Assembly (NCBI GenBank): GCA_024138015.1
Contig: JAMXBB010000010.1
Span: 47,730,024-47,794,023 of the forward strand
Direction: 5' to 3'
From: Lumnitzera littorea
Lineage: Eukaryota > Streptophyta > Magnoliopsida > Myrtales > Combretaceae
Length of the DNA stretch: 64,000 nt
Under the pieces are notes generated by a model. The model did no database searches. It had not been told where the DNA came from and worked only from the letters and a program-made list of their open reading frames with translations. Both the position numbers and the translations under genes were made by a program. Below are positions 47,107-59,860 of the stretch, one piece after another (the first letter of the stretch is position 1; each line of letters starts with the position of its first letter).

Positions 47107-48835
47107 TGTCATGACCCGAAGGGGTTAGTCGTGGCAGTTACCGTATGCCGTATAAAGGATTGCAGATTGAATTCCCTTACAATTGACGACCCTTTTATAC
47201 GATATACAAGGCTACAGCTACTACTAACTACTAAGAGTACGCAAGCTTAAGCAATATCATTTCATTATAAATACTAATACTATAAAAACATAACACATAG
47301 TCTATTTATATAAAAGTTTACAGATATAGAGTCTAAAACGTGTTTGAAGTTAGACTAATATAAAATTACATATTCAAATCTATAATAATTCAAAAGTACT
47401 CTCCATCCTCATCTAGCTTCCACATTGATCCCGTGTAGAAAACTAACCTTGGGCATGCGACGGTCCAACTCCACAAAGAGGTTGGCTTACGAAAGAAGAC
47501 TACATGGGTATAAGCTAACTAGTTTAGTGAGATAATTTCCCTTAACCATACAGCAAACAAGTTATACAACAATTAAGTTCAGCTAAATGAATGCATGCCA
47601 AATAGTATACCAAACAAATACATACAGGTGACCAGGTACTGTATGTAACTCAGATTTAACGCCCTCTAAAGTCAGGGTTAGAGATTCATCGATACAATTA
47701 GATCCAGGTATCAAATTAGAACTTATTTTGTAACGAAACTTCGCATTTCGTATTTAAAGGTACATCCATTACTAACCTTATTAAAATGAGTTCTATATAT
47801 GATTGTGAGTAGGTTCACGCAGCCCTCACTCACCCCTAAACGAAAGCCTCTAGACTCAACCCTTAGTCAGGCGATTGACGCCTCCAACGCCTAGTCATCC
47901 CGTAGGCCGGGGTAAGGTCATATTGTATGTGTGCACCGTACGAAATCAATAACAATCAATAATCAACCCACGTATAGCCTCTCGCTACCTCCGTGTAATG
48001 TGACTGCCGGAATTAGTTATGCAATGCATGATTTATGCATGATCCAAGTTAACATTTTCTAATCGAATAAAAAGTTAAGTCATATTTATTCAGTGATCAT
48101 TCCAAGTCACAAACAATCAATCTAGTGAATCTATTATGCAACAAACATTATATTATTGAAATTTAAAGTAGATTCACTATTAACAACAATTATTATACAC
48201 AAGCATAACCCAACCCCATATAGATTCATTTATAAATTATAATTTATATTCACTAATTACAAGCACAAATAAGTACAGAATCATTAATAAAAACTCACTC
48301 AGTCATAGCTAGCTTAAGAGTCATAGTAGTCTGGGGGCAGCTCAAGGTTGATATCAAAGTCACCTGAGAATAAGGGAAATTTATAATTGTGGGAATTTAA
48401 AGCTAACTAGTATTACAATTTGTAAGGTCTATTTCACCTACTTATGTGAAATTGTCGATTCGAGTTTTTTATCGAATCGCGTATAACTTTTTCATTTTAG
48501 CTCGAATCGTTATAAACTTATAGTTCATTTTGATCATTTTCGAGCATATTTTCTTGTAACGAGGTTCGTTTTGGATGTTGTGACTCGTAATTTAAATTGT
48601 AATATAAAAATATCACAAAAGTTATTATTTAAGTTTAAAAATAATAAAATATTAATTTTCGTTTTTTCTTAACATATTTATGATTTAATAATTATTTAAA
48701 TCATATATTTAATATTTTTATTATTTTGAGTATATTTTCCTATTTTTGAGGTTTTTACTTTATTATGATTATTATTATTATTATTACCTTTATTATTTTT
48801 ATTATTTCTCATTTTCCCATTATTTATATATTTTA

Positions 48836-48866
<31 letters not shown>

Positions 48867-50368
48867 CATACATACATATACACCTTACATATTTACGAAT
48901 TTAGTAAAGATATTTTATATGTTACTACATATTCGGTATACTACTTATATATATCTATACTATACATTATACGTATTATATATGTATATGTATTTATAAA
49001 AAATAAACACTCTTATATACATATTCATGTATTCATGTATTTGTATTTATATATATATATAAGTCTTACATATGTACATTAATAAAATACATACATATAT
49101 ATTCGGTATATACATATAATTACCACTCATAGAAGTATTCTACTATATATATACCATATGATTATATATATATATATATATCTATATATACTAAAGTAAT
49201 TATACATGGATACACATATATATATTTACGGTACACGCATATACATAGATATATTATAGTTATTTATTGAAATACATAATACTAATTGTATGTATTCCTA
49301 AAAAAAATATATAACACATATTCTTATGTATAATATACCTATGTTATATACATGTATACATACCTAGCCTTATACATACATATACTATTCAATTTATGTA
49401 TTTGTGTACATATACATGTATTAATAAGGTTATATTTATAAGAAAATACTATACAAATACTATATTTATACATGTATATACTTTATAACATACATCTATA
49501 CAAAAATAATAAATCACTTACCTATTTATCTTAATTCCTTCTTCTTCTTTTCCTTCTTCTTTTTCTTCTTTCTTTTTCTTTCTTCTTTTCTCACAGTTTT
49601 AAGCTTCTAAGTTTTTCTTCTTCTTTTCGGTTGTGTTTTGTTGAATTTGTTTCCAGATTTTTCCTTTTTATTTCATGTGTATAATAAGCTAAAATCTTAT
49701 CTAATCTTTGTGCATTAATATAGATAAGATAAAGATAATCATTTCAAGATTTTTGTTTCTTTGGTTAATCAACACTTGGCATTTCTTTTGAAGCACGTGG
49801 GTTGCTTGTTTGATTTTCTCCAACTTGAATTCTGAATGTGGCAAATGAATTGAGAAAGGAAAGAAAGAAAAGAGATAAATTGGAAATGAAAGAGAAGGAA
49901 AATAAAAATTAATAATAAATATATGTAATTTTTCGAATCATATAAATTATAACAATTCTCCTCGTAAATTAATTTTTAAATTTTTGTGAAATTTTATCAA
50001 TTTAATTGGTACCGATTACAATTATAATTTTTACAAGTTATTATAGCAATTTCATTAAAATTTCGTATGAATAGGCGATTTAGTTGAAAATTGTATTCAA
50101 CCATGATTATATCACTACTGAGTAATATTTAACTATTTTATAGGTTTATGTTTATGATTTTAGGGTTTTGAGCAATTTCGAGTTCAATTTTGATTAATGG
50201 TGCGTAAACTAAATTTAGGGTTTTAGTATGCGATTTAGGATTTCGATTAACTCTTAGGGTTTTGTTATCGGTGTTAATTTGATTTATTAAACTTCGTAAT
50301 CTTTTATTGTTACTAACCTTATCGACTTATGATATAGTTAAGAATACTCGGACTTAAATTAGGGTTCA
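47107..50368 (+). mobile_element. Solo LTR, family X copy A, inside LINE reverse transcriptase
   Basis: It starts TGTCATGACCCG and ends AGGGTTCA, 3262 bp. Flanks are CCTAC (47102-47106) and ACTAC (50369-50373), 4 of 5 matching. Deleting the LTR and one flank copy joins the minus-strand LINE in frame across VNLGKIVGQVVPQWG. No retroelement protein is inside. It holds long TA-rich microsatellite tracts (48765-49500, e.g. 48842-48868), so the frame at 48765-49082 is simple-sequence noise. Confidence 0.82.
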
Positions 50369-50373
50369 ACTAC

Positions 50374-51732
50374 TATTTTTCCAAGGTTTACACCTACCTT
50401 CTTCCCATTGACAACCAAATCAAAACATAGAGTGGAGATGCATTTCATAACCTAAGAAACCTATTTTTCCTCATAACCATACTTTACTCATGTCAATTTT
50501 TAAAGCACAAAACAAGTTTTTTTAGCTTAGTATGCAATTAAAATATTGTCATGAATCATTCTATTGATATAAAAGCACTTTGATTTTTCGAAACAAGCTC
50601 ACTTAAGAAAGGTTTTAATCTATTGACAAGTATTTTGGAAATGATTTTGTAAAGAAAATTGCATAGACTAACGAGATAGAAATGAGAAACATTTTGAGGA
50701 TTAGGCAATTTAGGGATAAGAATAAGAATGGTAGAATTTAACGAAGATAGTAGGGTACTTGAACTAAAGAATAGCTTTATAACCATTGTTATTGTAAGCT
50801 TAACCATGTCCCAAAAACGCTAATAAAAGATACATGAAAATCCATGGGGTCCCAATGCTTTAAGGGCACCTAAGCTAAAAAAAGCTTCTTCAATTTCTGC
50901 CTACTCAACCTTAGCACATAATGCAAGGTTCATATCATCTAAAACCCTCCTAACAATCCACTCTACACATTTATAAGCAGTCTTCTAGCCATTAGTGGGA
51001 AAAAAGAGCCTCAAAATTACTTTGAAAAGCTGTTGCAATCTTACTTTCTTATTTAACCTAAGTTCCATCTTCTTTTTGAATTCTAAGGATCTTATTCTTG
51101 TTTCTTCTATTATTTGTAGTATGGTGAAAGAAAGAAGCATTTCTATCACCATACATCAATAAATTTATCCTTATTCTTTGGTGCAAAAATTTTTCTTCTC
51201 GTTCCTAGAAGTCATTAAGTTGGCTAAAAATGTCTTTCCTCCTCATCTACACTGAACCCATTTAGGTCTTCATGAATTTCAATTAGTTTCCCTAAAATCT
51301 TGTCAATTGCCTTTCTATTGTCAGGAAAAGTGTCCTTACTCCATTGTAGCAACTAATTTTTACACTCTTTCAAGTTAGCTAAAATTGATTCCTAAGTTGG
51401 TAGCTCATTTCTATTCTGCTAATTTGCATTAATCACTTCGTTATAGCCACTAGAGGGTAGCCATATATTTTCAAATCTAGAAAATTATTGGCCCCTTGTA
51501 ATCTCTATCATCCAACTTAATTGAGAGAGCCATATGGTCTAATCCAAAAGTAGAAATGTGTTCAATTCGATAATTGGGATACTTTTCAATCTAAGTAATG
51601 GACCCTAACCTCTTAGCGATTCTTTCCCTTACAAGTGCATCTCTTTTTCACTTATTATTCCATGTAAATTTTAGGTTAATATATCCAAAATCTTGTAAAT
51701 TAAAGTTATCGATCATTATATGAAAACCCAAT
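50374..51732 (-). pseudogene. LINE endonuclease end and reverse transcriptase start
   Basis: On the minus strand: NFNLQDFGY (near 51705-51680), RERIAKRLGSI and HISTFGLDHMAL (near 51560-51525; LDH replaces the SDH active-site motif) end the endonuclease. The reverse transcriptase opens with STILILIPKLPNPQNVSHF (near 50735-50680), LCNFLYKIISKILVNRLKPF (50665-50605) and SKNQSAFIS (near 50585-50560). Stops occur between the pieces. Confidence 0.8.
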
Positions 51733-54700
51733 TGTAAACCCCTAAAATTTTCGATCTAGCTTTTGAGATGGACTCAACTATGTTAGACAATTTAAGAGTT
51801 GACAAGATTAATGAAAGTGAAAACCCTAAAAGTATTAATTAATCACATAAGAAACTTATCTACCCTAAATGTATCTAAACGCTAAAGATTTTACTCAAAA
51901 GTAATAAAAACCCTAAAATGATCACCTTAAAGACATATGTGCACTAATTCACCATAATATACCCTAAAACCCTAATTGATAATGTAATCCTCGTATTTGC
52001 CAAATCATTAGTAAAAGGTTATATATGACTTTCAATCATGCATATATGTTTTGAATCCTCAATTAGTCCTTTAGAAACTAAGATAATGAATCATAGATTA
52101 CATTTATCTCTTAAGTATATGATTAAGATAGTCTTACATAGAGTTAGGGGTATAGTTAAAGATTAGGCTAAATGTAGTGAACCTTAATACCCTAATTAGT
52201 ACTTTTCATACTAGTTACACTAAGTAGTTTACCAAATGATGTATATAGGCTATAAATACCTAAAGTAAGACCTCATCATCTATTTTTACTAATCAATTCA
52301 CCAAATACTTCATTTCCTTAATTTTTCCCTTAATTTCCCTTAATTATTACATTATGTGTACAAAATTACATATGCTTAAGGAAAGTTGACCAAGTCAACA
52401 CATATTGACTAAAGTCAACAATTTGAAAAGTCAACAAAAGACACTAATGCATAAAGAAAATATCTAAACATCTAATGATTGCTTTTCTTTCCTTTTCTTT
52501 TGGTTTTTCTTTTATCCCCCTCTTCCTTAATTGTCGTCTATCCATCCCCTTCTACACCCCACCATTTCCTTTCTTTCATAATTAAAACAAAACAAAAGCC
52601 CTCTCCATTGCCGTGAGCTTTCTTCTTCCATTTCACTTTCAAAACTTCCCTTTTTGTCTCCATAATTCCAATACAAACTAAGGTATGTGATCAAGTTACT
52701 TTATGTTGCTTTATATTATTCATTAGTTAGGTAATTAGGTAGATTAGATAAGTAGACATGTGTTATGTGTGATCTTGAAGAAGAGGACATAAAGTTCCCA
52801 TCTTTAAGTGTACGAAGTTAGGAATCATGAAGAAGAGGAAAGGAATACATGTGTATATGCTCTTAAGTATGTGTACATAAGGAAATACTAAAAGAATACT
52901 AGTATGGGAATCTTTATACATGGGTATTTACCATGTACATGACCTAAATTAAGACAAAACCTAACTATACATATCTATACTATACTAAATACACACTTAA
53001 AAATACAAAAGAATGAAATTAGGAAGATTTTCTTAAGAGGAAAATTAGGCATACGAAATTGTACAAAAATACGTATATGACTGTATAGGTATATAGGTAT
53101 GTATACAAGTATAAATACAGTATAAGTATACGTATATTAGTATACATATAAGTATAGTAAAGGTATATGTACATAAGAGGTTAAGTGAAGTGTACATAAG
53201 CTTTTTAGACATGATATAAGCATGAGGTGAGGCATATGTAATCAAATGATGAAGTAAGTAATGAGGTAATTAAAAGATAATATAAGCGAATGATGATGTA
53301 AGCGATGACATAAGCATATGTTTAGAAAATGAGAAAATAAGAAGAGTGTATAATACTTAGGTATCTAACTTAGTAAACCATAATACACTTTCTAAATTGG
53401 ATTATACTTAATTAAGTACATGAACTAGCAATAGCGAAGTAAAATTCTCTAAGTATAAGAATTTAAGGGTTAACTAAATCATTAAGTATAAATAAAGGAT
53501 ATAAATATGAGCAATAAGATTAATTAAATTCCATAGTTAAAATTTCTATAAATTTAGTCCATATTGTAAAACACGGGTCTTAACGTCCAAAATGGACATT
53601 ATTGTGTGAACGTACATCCAAAATCGATGAAAAACAACTACAAATTCATAAACATAAAAAATAGAACGAAAAAGTTACATACGATTAATAATAAAGTCTA
53701 ACTGGATAGAAGTTGATAGTAATTTAAGTAGAATTAGGCAAATAGGTATTTAGAATTACTAGTTAATTCAATTACTCACTAGCGTTATCATATTGTAATG
53801 ATCAAGTGATCCTAAGGTGAGCGAGGATTTTTCGATCAATTACTATGATTAGGGCGAGTTACCATGGCTGAGTGAGTATTTACCTTATGATTCCATGCTT
53901 GTATATGATTGTAGATAGTGAACTTAAATATTATTGTTAATTGACTACTGTATGGGGTTTGGGGAAATGCTTGTGTATGTTGTTATGTGTTAAGTTGTGA
54001 ACTTACCTTAAGTACAGATAATGCTATGTTTGTTGCATGGTAGTATAGAAAATGATTGTGTGTATTATTGGATGGTCACAACATAATTTAAACTTAATTA
54101 TACTTGGCTTATAAAAAAGAAATTGGTCCATCCATTAACATGCATTACATAGACATAATTCCGGCCATCACATCACATGAAGGTAAAGAGAAGCCATTCA
54201 GGGGTTGTTATTATTAATTTATTGGTTATGTATGGTGCACTCGTACAAAATGACCTTACCCTGGCCCGCAGGAACACTAGGCGTTGGAGGCGCCAACTGC
54301 TTGGCTAAGGGTCGAGTCTAGAGGCCTTCATTTAGGGGTAAGTATGGACTGTGGGGGCCCATTCATGATTATATTAGAACTTGGTTTTTATGAAAATAAA
54401 AGAATTATTTGATTTAAGTACAGAACGTGGAATTCCGTAGTAATGTAAGTTCTAGTATAATACCTGGATCTGACTGGTGCCATATATACTCCAACCCTAA
54501 CTTTGGAGGGCATTAAATCTGAGTTACGTATATGAACTAGTTAATTATACGTATTGTTTGGCATTCTGTTTGATCATTCATTTACATGCGTGAATATAAT
54601 GTATTTATAACTTGCCTATGGTGTGGCTAAGGGTTTTGCTCACTAAGCTTAGGCTTACACCCCTTTAAACTTTTGCTGCAGGATAGCCTGTTAGTAAAGG

Positions 54701-55048
54701 CTGGTTGAGGGATGCTACAGGTTAGCTTGGGGACTTGGGCAAGAGCGTGTTGTCCTGTGTATTGAGAAAGAGTAGTTTATGTAGACTCTTACTCATGTAC
54801 TTTTGTTTTTATTAGTATTATAGACCTAGATATACTAAATTACTGTATATTGTAAGCTTTGTAGTTCAAATTTTATATAAATATGTTTGTGTGAAGATAT
54901 CATGTGAATCTGTATGCTCTTGGGAAACTAGTGGTTGTGAAGCCTTGTATATTGTGTGAAGAGTTCTTAATTGGAAGGGTAATCAATCAGGGGTTCTTTG
55001 TATAGTATACGGCGTTTGCCATGACTAGGCCATCCTCAGTTCGTGACA
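51733..55048 (-). mobile_element. Solo LTR, family X copy B, inside LINE endonuclease
   Basis: On the minus strand it starts TGTCACGAACTG at 55048 and ends TTTACA at 51733, 3316 bp. Flanking 5-mers are CCAAT (51728-51732) and TTGAT (55049-55053). They differ only by C/T and G/A changes, consistent with one CCGAT target. Removing the LTR plus one target copy rejoins the LINE frame between HDHEKEGEW and HIMIDNFNLQ. It is in opposite orientation to copy A. Its 3' half matches copy C closely around the W-box/TATA zone. Confidence 0.76.
52251..52434 (-). promoter_or_regulatory. W-box cluster and TATA-like box of LTR copy B
   Basis: Five TTGAC/GTCAA cores lie at 52386-52434 (52386, 52394, 52405, 52414, 52430). 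About 128 bp downstream in LTR sense is TATTTATA (52258-52251). Number, order and distance to the TATA-like element parallel copy C, and the sequence around the TATA (CTTACTTTAGGTATTTATA) is shared. This supports a conserved U3 promoter with WRKY-type sites. Confidence 0.5.
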
Positions 55049-55511
55049 TTGATCACCACTCTCCTTCCTTTTCATGGTCATGCAATAAAGCATTAAAATC
55101 ACCTACTATAAGCCATTCCCTCTCACAAATAGTAGCTTGCTATCTAAAACAATCTTAAAGCTGACTTTTAAGTAGGAAACTCATGGGTGAATAAATCCAT
55201 GTAATGAAACCTACACGTTCCCTACCTTCTTGCTATACTTGAGAGTAAATAAATGAATCATTAGCATTTAAAATATTGACATCTATACTATCATTCCACC
55301 AAATAGTAATACTACCCACTAAACCTCTTCTATCCACATAATGACTTTCTTCATAGTGCAATTGATTTCTTAAAATTTATAATATATTAACTTTATTTTT
55401 TGTTTCTAGTAAGCAAACAATGTTTGGGTTATATTTATTAATTAGGCTATTCAAAGAACAAATTGTCTTAAGAGGTCCAATCCTTTGACAACTCCAATAT
55501 AAAATCATCAT
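55049..55511 (-). pseudogene. LINE ORF2 start: endonuclease N-terminal part
   Basis: On the minus strand the ATG at 55511-55509 overlaps the ORF1 stop as ATGA. The N-terminus reads WSCQRIGPLKTICSLN, then NPNIVCLLETKNKV (near 55430-55390) with the catalytic Glu in LLETK, and DFNALLHDHEKEGEW (near 55100-55056) with DFN intact. It is then cut by LTR copy B. Confidence 0.8.
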
Positions 55512-57996
55512 GACTCCCTTATGGTTGATTGGGACCAACCACCATTGCCCATATCACAAAAATCAATTAGGATATTGATTAAGTAGACTTTCTCCACAAC
55601 TTCTCTTAAGATACTCACTACTTTTCTATATTTTTCCTCTCTCTCTTTTTTTTTAATTAATTTTCCTTCAATTTGTGGTATTTCTATATTTTTTTTTTCA
55701 CATTTTTGGCTTTTTCTATTTTTAGTTTTTTCAACATCAAATATTTTTTCTATACTACATGCATCAACCTTATTCCTACGCAAAAAATTAGATGGAGCAC
55801 TATATTGAAAAGTTCTCAATATCATCCTATCTATAGGGGACCACTCATCTTTAAATCTACATATCTTCAAATTTAAGCTTTTGAAAGCATTTGATAACTC
55901 ACTAACAATATGCACTTTTGGAATGGAATAATGATTGTTCACATCAGCATCTACACCATGTACAACAGGAGAAGTCACACCTTTAATAGATAACTAGAAA
56001 AGATCACTATAGTTGCCTTTCCTTGCTAATGCCTCTTTCTTCTTTGCCCCATTTTCAAGTTGGAAATAGGGACTTGATGGTAACACTTAAGGGTTTTGTA
56101 GGTTAGGTTAGGTGTTTAAGGATCATTAATGGACAAGGTAAAAGAAAGAATAGCAAGCGATGGGTAAATGTTTAGAAATGGAATTGGTGTAGCAGATTTT
56201 GAAAGCAAGTTTTGATCTAGTGAGTTTAATATAAGGGTTAGAAGGTTTGTGTTTAGGTTGATAGCTAGAAGAGGTAGATTCATTGGGGTTTACATTTTCC
56301 CTGTTCTCATTAGGTTTAGGGTTAACCTTATCTTACTTCTATATAGCACTTCCTTTTAAAGATGGCCTTATGAATTAACTCATCATTTAGCTTATCATTT
56401 TCACACTGCTTATTAAGGTGATCAAGGCACCCACAATTAAAGCACCAATTATTCAAATTTTCATACTTGATAAGGACTTTATATTGTTCGCCATTACCCT
56501 TTTTGATCAATACATGTGATTTAAGAAGAGCATCTATAAGAACGCAAATCCTAATACGCAAAAAGGCCTTTACTAGATCTAACTCAACTCCATCTTTGAA
56601 GCATCATTGATTTTACTTCCAATTATCTTAGCACCTTTTAAAGTCATGTGTTCTAGGCTCAAGCAATGAATTTGGACCTAAAGGATAAGTTTATCCAAAG
56701 AAATATCATCTAGAGTTAAGTTTTTCACCCATTCTTCAAGTACCATAAAATGACCCATAATAGACTAAGGGCTCTCAACCTTGCTATAAATGATCTCTCC
56801 TTAAGACCTATAAGGTATACATTAGCTTGAACAAAAGTTGTAGAAAGCACACCTGATACAGGATCGAGATAAGAAAGAAACGGCAGCGGATCTGAAATGA
56901 AAGAACAAGAATGGGTATTCAAAAGGAAGATGGGTACGAAGAACAAGAATGGTTTTGCTGATGAATGTGAATGGATATAACTCACCAAGACACAAACACG
57001 ATCAGGGGTTTGAACTCAAAATAGAGTTCGATATGACTCACGAACATTAAATGTTGCTCGGGGTTTCAAATGAAGGTTATATGTAACTCATTAACCAGTT
57101 CAAATGAAGGGGTTCACCACAATATGAGAATAAGATTGATAAGAACGCAGGGACGATTAAAGAGTATGATTAACACTCGATAATCCAGTAAATGCTAACT
57201 TAAGTATAGCCTTACTTGAAAAGAGAAAAGTTTCACTCTTTGTATATATCTCTATATAGCTATCTGTTTGTATCTATCTCTATCTATTTATCTAAGTACA
57301 AATATTGCTATTTATAGTAAGTCCTAAACCCTAGTGGCAAAATTGTAAATAAAGAATAAGGCCTTAAATCCTAAAGAATCGGATCCATAAATAAAATAAA
57401 AGGGAAAATATGTATAAGAATACAAAACTGTGCGTTTTATAGAACTCAACATGCAGTCACTTGGCATGTCCTAGGAGGAGTAGTATCCGAACCAGACGGG
57501 GTCGGCAGTTGGATATATGGGTTCAGGAGGGGATCCTTGACGTCTTACGTGGATTAGCCAAGACACCAGAGAGGTTAGCCCATAATTGCTGAGTCATAGA
57601 ATTAGTCAGCATAAGTCTCTCTCTGATGTGCTGAGTGGTTCTTTGGTTTCGATTACTCGGTTGTGTGATCTTTCGGTACTTCGGTTGACGACAAACCTGA
57701 TGTTGAGTGTTCATCTTCCTTCCTTTCATCCTTCTAGCTATAGTTCGGTTGCGGCAAGCATTGATAAGCCTTAGCTTGGATATAGTCGGAGGCTGATTCC
57801 CATCAACACCATACCCTTTCCATAAGCTTTTCATGACATCCATTACTGCTTTTCTATTGAGTATTTTATCTAATGTAATTTTTCCTACCATAATGACTTC
57901 TTCTTGTAACTTTTATCTAGGATCCTCCATATCTTCAAGGGAAATTTCATCAAGATCTAGATGTGGTTAGGGCACAGCAACAGAGGATGAAGCCAT
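55508..57996 (-). pseudogene. LINE ORF1 (DUF4283 domain and zinc knuckle), split by a solo LTR
   Basis: On the minus strand the ATG at 57996-57994 (MASSSVAVP) is followed by LDLDEISLEDMEDP and KILNRKAVMDVMKSLWKGYG. After the solo LTR it continues with LSTTFVQANVYLIGLKERSF and WVILWYLKNG, the DUF4283 domain of plant LINE ORF1 and related gag-like proteins. A CCHC knuckle, CFNCGCLDHLNKQC, lies at 56443-56402. The charged C-terminal part is open at 55978-55508. ORF1 of LINEs binds RNA and chaperones target-primed reverse transcription. Only a few stops are present, so this is the best-kept part. Confidence 0.8.
56854..57805 (-). mobile_element. Solo LTR (952 bp) with perfect 5-bp target duplication
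   Basis: The block begins TGATACAGG and ends CCCATCA on the plus strand, with ACACC on both sides (56849-56853 and 57806-57810). TGAT..ATCA termini are inverted as in LTRs. A TATA box (CTATAAATAG, 57318-57309) is on the minus strand, so transcription would run minus. Removing it with one ACACC restores the LINE frame through KGYGVLSTTF exactly. It is unrelated to family X and to the copia LTRs. The minus frame at 57523-57891 fuses LINE and LTR sequence and is not a gene. Confidence 0.86.
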
Positions 57997-58000
57997 TTGA

Positions 58001-58475
58001 ATTCATAAATGTAAGGATTAGTTTATGCACTTAAAGGATTTTCAAGAAAGATAGAAAGAGATAACGAACAGGAGAAGATAAAATGAGCTAACCTATAGTG
58101 AAAGCAAAACGAGAATGCGACTCAAGAATAACGAAAGCTAGTGAAACAAAATGAAATGAACACTAAATGTTTCTGAACTTTTGTTGTCTTAGATTTTTTT
58201 TATTAAGAATTTAAGGAATTTTTTTTTGGGTGTTTACTATAACGAATACAAGGACTAAATGTAAGAAATGAGCTAAGATTATGGGAAAATCAATAGTATT
58301 CAATCAAAAGAATGATGTAGACTCATGTAAAAGCACATGATGAATGTAAGAGAACATAGGTAAAGGATAATATAAATGATAGTAACCAAAATAAAACCAT
58401 GTATTGTAAGCACTCTCCCATAGATAAAATTTTCTCTCCCTACAAAATTAAAGGAGAGAGAGAGAGAGAGAGGGA
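58001..58475. other. LINE leader and flank with GA microsatellite
   Basis: This probably includes the LINE 5' leader; its start could not be fixed. A (GA)n tract lies at about 58454-58473. No gene is seen. Confidence 0.4.
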
Positions 58476-59029
58476 TATCCCAAACCCAAATCCAATTCAT
58501 TCAAAATTTTTTTTAAATGACCCAAACACATTTTAATGGCTTAAAATATAATTCAATGCAAAATTAATTTAATAAATTTTGAGTCTTATTTTTTATTTTG
58601 TTTAGATAAAAATTTTCAAAATTCAAATTTTGAATTGAACAAGAGCCCACTCTTATGAATCTAAATTTTTATTGAACTTTTCTTAATAAATATTTTTTTA
58701 AGGAATCTTAATTTTTTTTAAACTTTGAATTTATTAAACTGTATGTATATTTTCACTATTACTCGATGATACCTTAAATGACTAACTAATTTGACTTGAA
58801 CACTTTTGACACTTTTTATTTTTATTTTTATTTTTAATTTTTTTTTTCAAATTTTTAATATTTTTTGGGTTTTTTTTTTTGTAAATCTACCCCAAAATAA
58901 ACAAATAAATAAATGGTGGAGGGGAGGTGGGGTGGATGGTGAGGGGAAAATAAGTCATCTATAATCGCCTCTTTGTAGTGAATTTTGATAAAAACTTTGC
59001 TATAAAAACAAAAAGATACATCCATTTTT

Positions 59030-59860
59030 GTCGGGCCTTGACTTAATTTGGTAGGGTAAGAGAAACCATGACTTGGAAGATCAAATAAGAAGGGTTCCTT
59101 CTTGAAAGGTTGGGATGAAAGAATTTAACCTAAAAGGTCATCTAATAAAGATCTTGACTTGAAAGGTCAATCAAAAAGGTGTCTTGGCTCGAAAGGACAA
59201 GGTAAAAGGAAATGGTAAAAGGGATAAGATCTAGACTTGATAGGTTAGGATAATGGGATTAGATTCCAACATGACAAGTTGAGGTAAAATGGGTAAGATC
59301 TAGACTTGATGGGTTGGGGTACAAAGAATAAGGTCCTAACTTGATTGGTTGGAGTAAAAAGGATAAGGTCTTGACTTAATGGGTCGGGGTAAAATGATAA
59401 GATCATAACTTGATAGGTCAGGGTAAAAGGGATAAGGTCTCCACTTGATAGGTTGGGGTAAAGAGGGATAAGGGCCCGACTTAATTGGTTAAGGTAAAAG
59501 AGATAGGATCTTGACTTGATGGATCGGCGTAAGAAGGATAAGGGCCAAACTTGATGGATAAGGACCTAACTTGATAGGTTGGGGTAAAAGGGATAAGGTC
59601 TCGACTTGACAAGTCAAGGTAAAAAGGGATAAGGGCCCAACTTAATAGGTTGAGGTAAAAGAGATAAGATCTTGACATGATAAGTCGGTGTAAGAAAGAT
59701 AAGGGCTTAACTTGATGGGTTGGGGTAAAAGGGATAAGGGCTCGACTTGATAGGTCGAGGTAAAAGGATTTGACTTAAAATGTTAGATAAAAAAGGGTCC
59801 TAACTTGGAAGGTCAAGACAAAAAAACTCTAACGAGAAATAGGGTCCCATCTTGAAAGGT
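59030..59860. repeat. Minisatellite, unit about 37 bp
   Basis: Some 18-20 degenerate units of the form GGGATAAGG.C..GACTTGATAGGTYGGGGTAAAA are arranged head to tail. Units vary in GACTTGAT/AACTTGAT and GGTCGGGG/GGTTGGGG. The edges are more diverged (CTTGAAAGGTC versions at 59100-59200 and 59800-59860). Its minus-strand open frame (59481-59678) is a by-product of the repeat period. Confidence 0.85.

Larger units (their letters stand above)
34265..58000 (-). mobile_element. One L1-type LINE broken into pieces by nested insertions
   Basis: On the minus strand the parts follow in plant L1 order from right to left: ORF1 (57996-55508), endonuclease (55511-51400), reverse transcriptase (50900-46200), the zf-RVT zone (35480-35100), RNase H (34720-34430) and a short A-rich tail near 34280-34265. 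Between them lie a 952-bp solo LTR, two 3.3-kb solo LTRs, a 10.3-kb copia element and a small unknown insert. Subtracting these leaves about 5.5 kb, the normal size of a plant L1. The reading frame rejoins across each of the three solo LTRs after removal of one 5-bp target copy. This is the oldest layer in the region. Confidence 0.82.

Noticed and set aside
48765..49082. 105-codon Ile/Tyr-rich frame resembling a membrane protein
   Set aside because: Translation of TTA and TA microsatellites within solo LTR copy A.
57523..57891. 122-codon minus-strand frame as a gene
   Set aside because: It is a chance fusion of LINE ORF1 codons with solo LTR sequence across the ACACC junction.
59481..59678. 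Repetitive 65-codon minus-strand frame
   Set aside because: Arises from the 37-bp minisatellite period; the repeat, not a protein, explains it.
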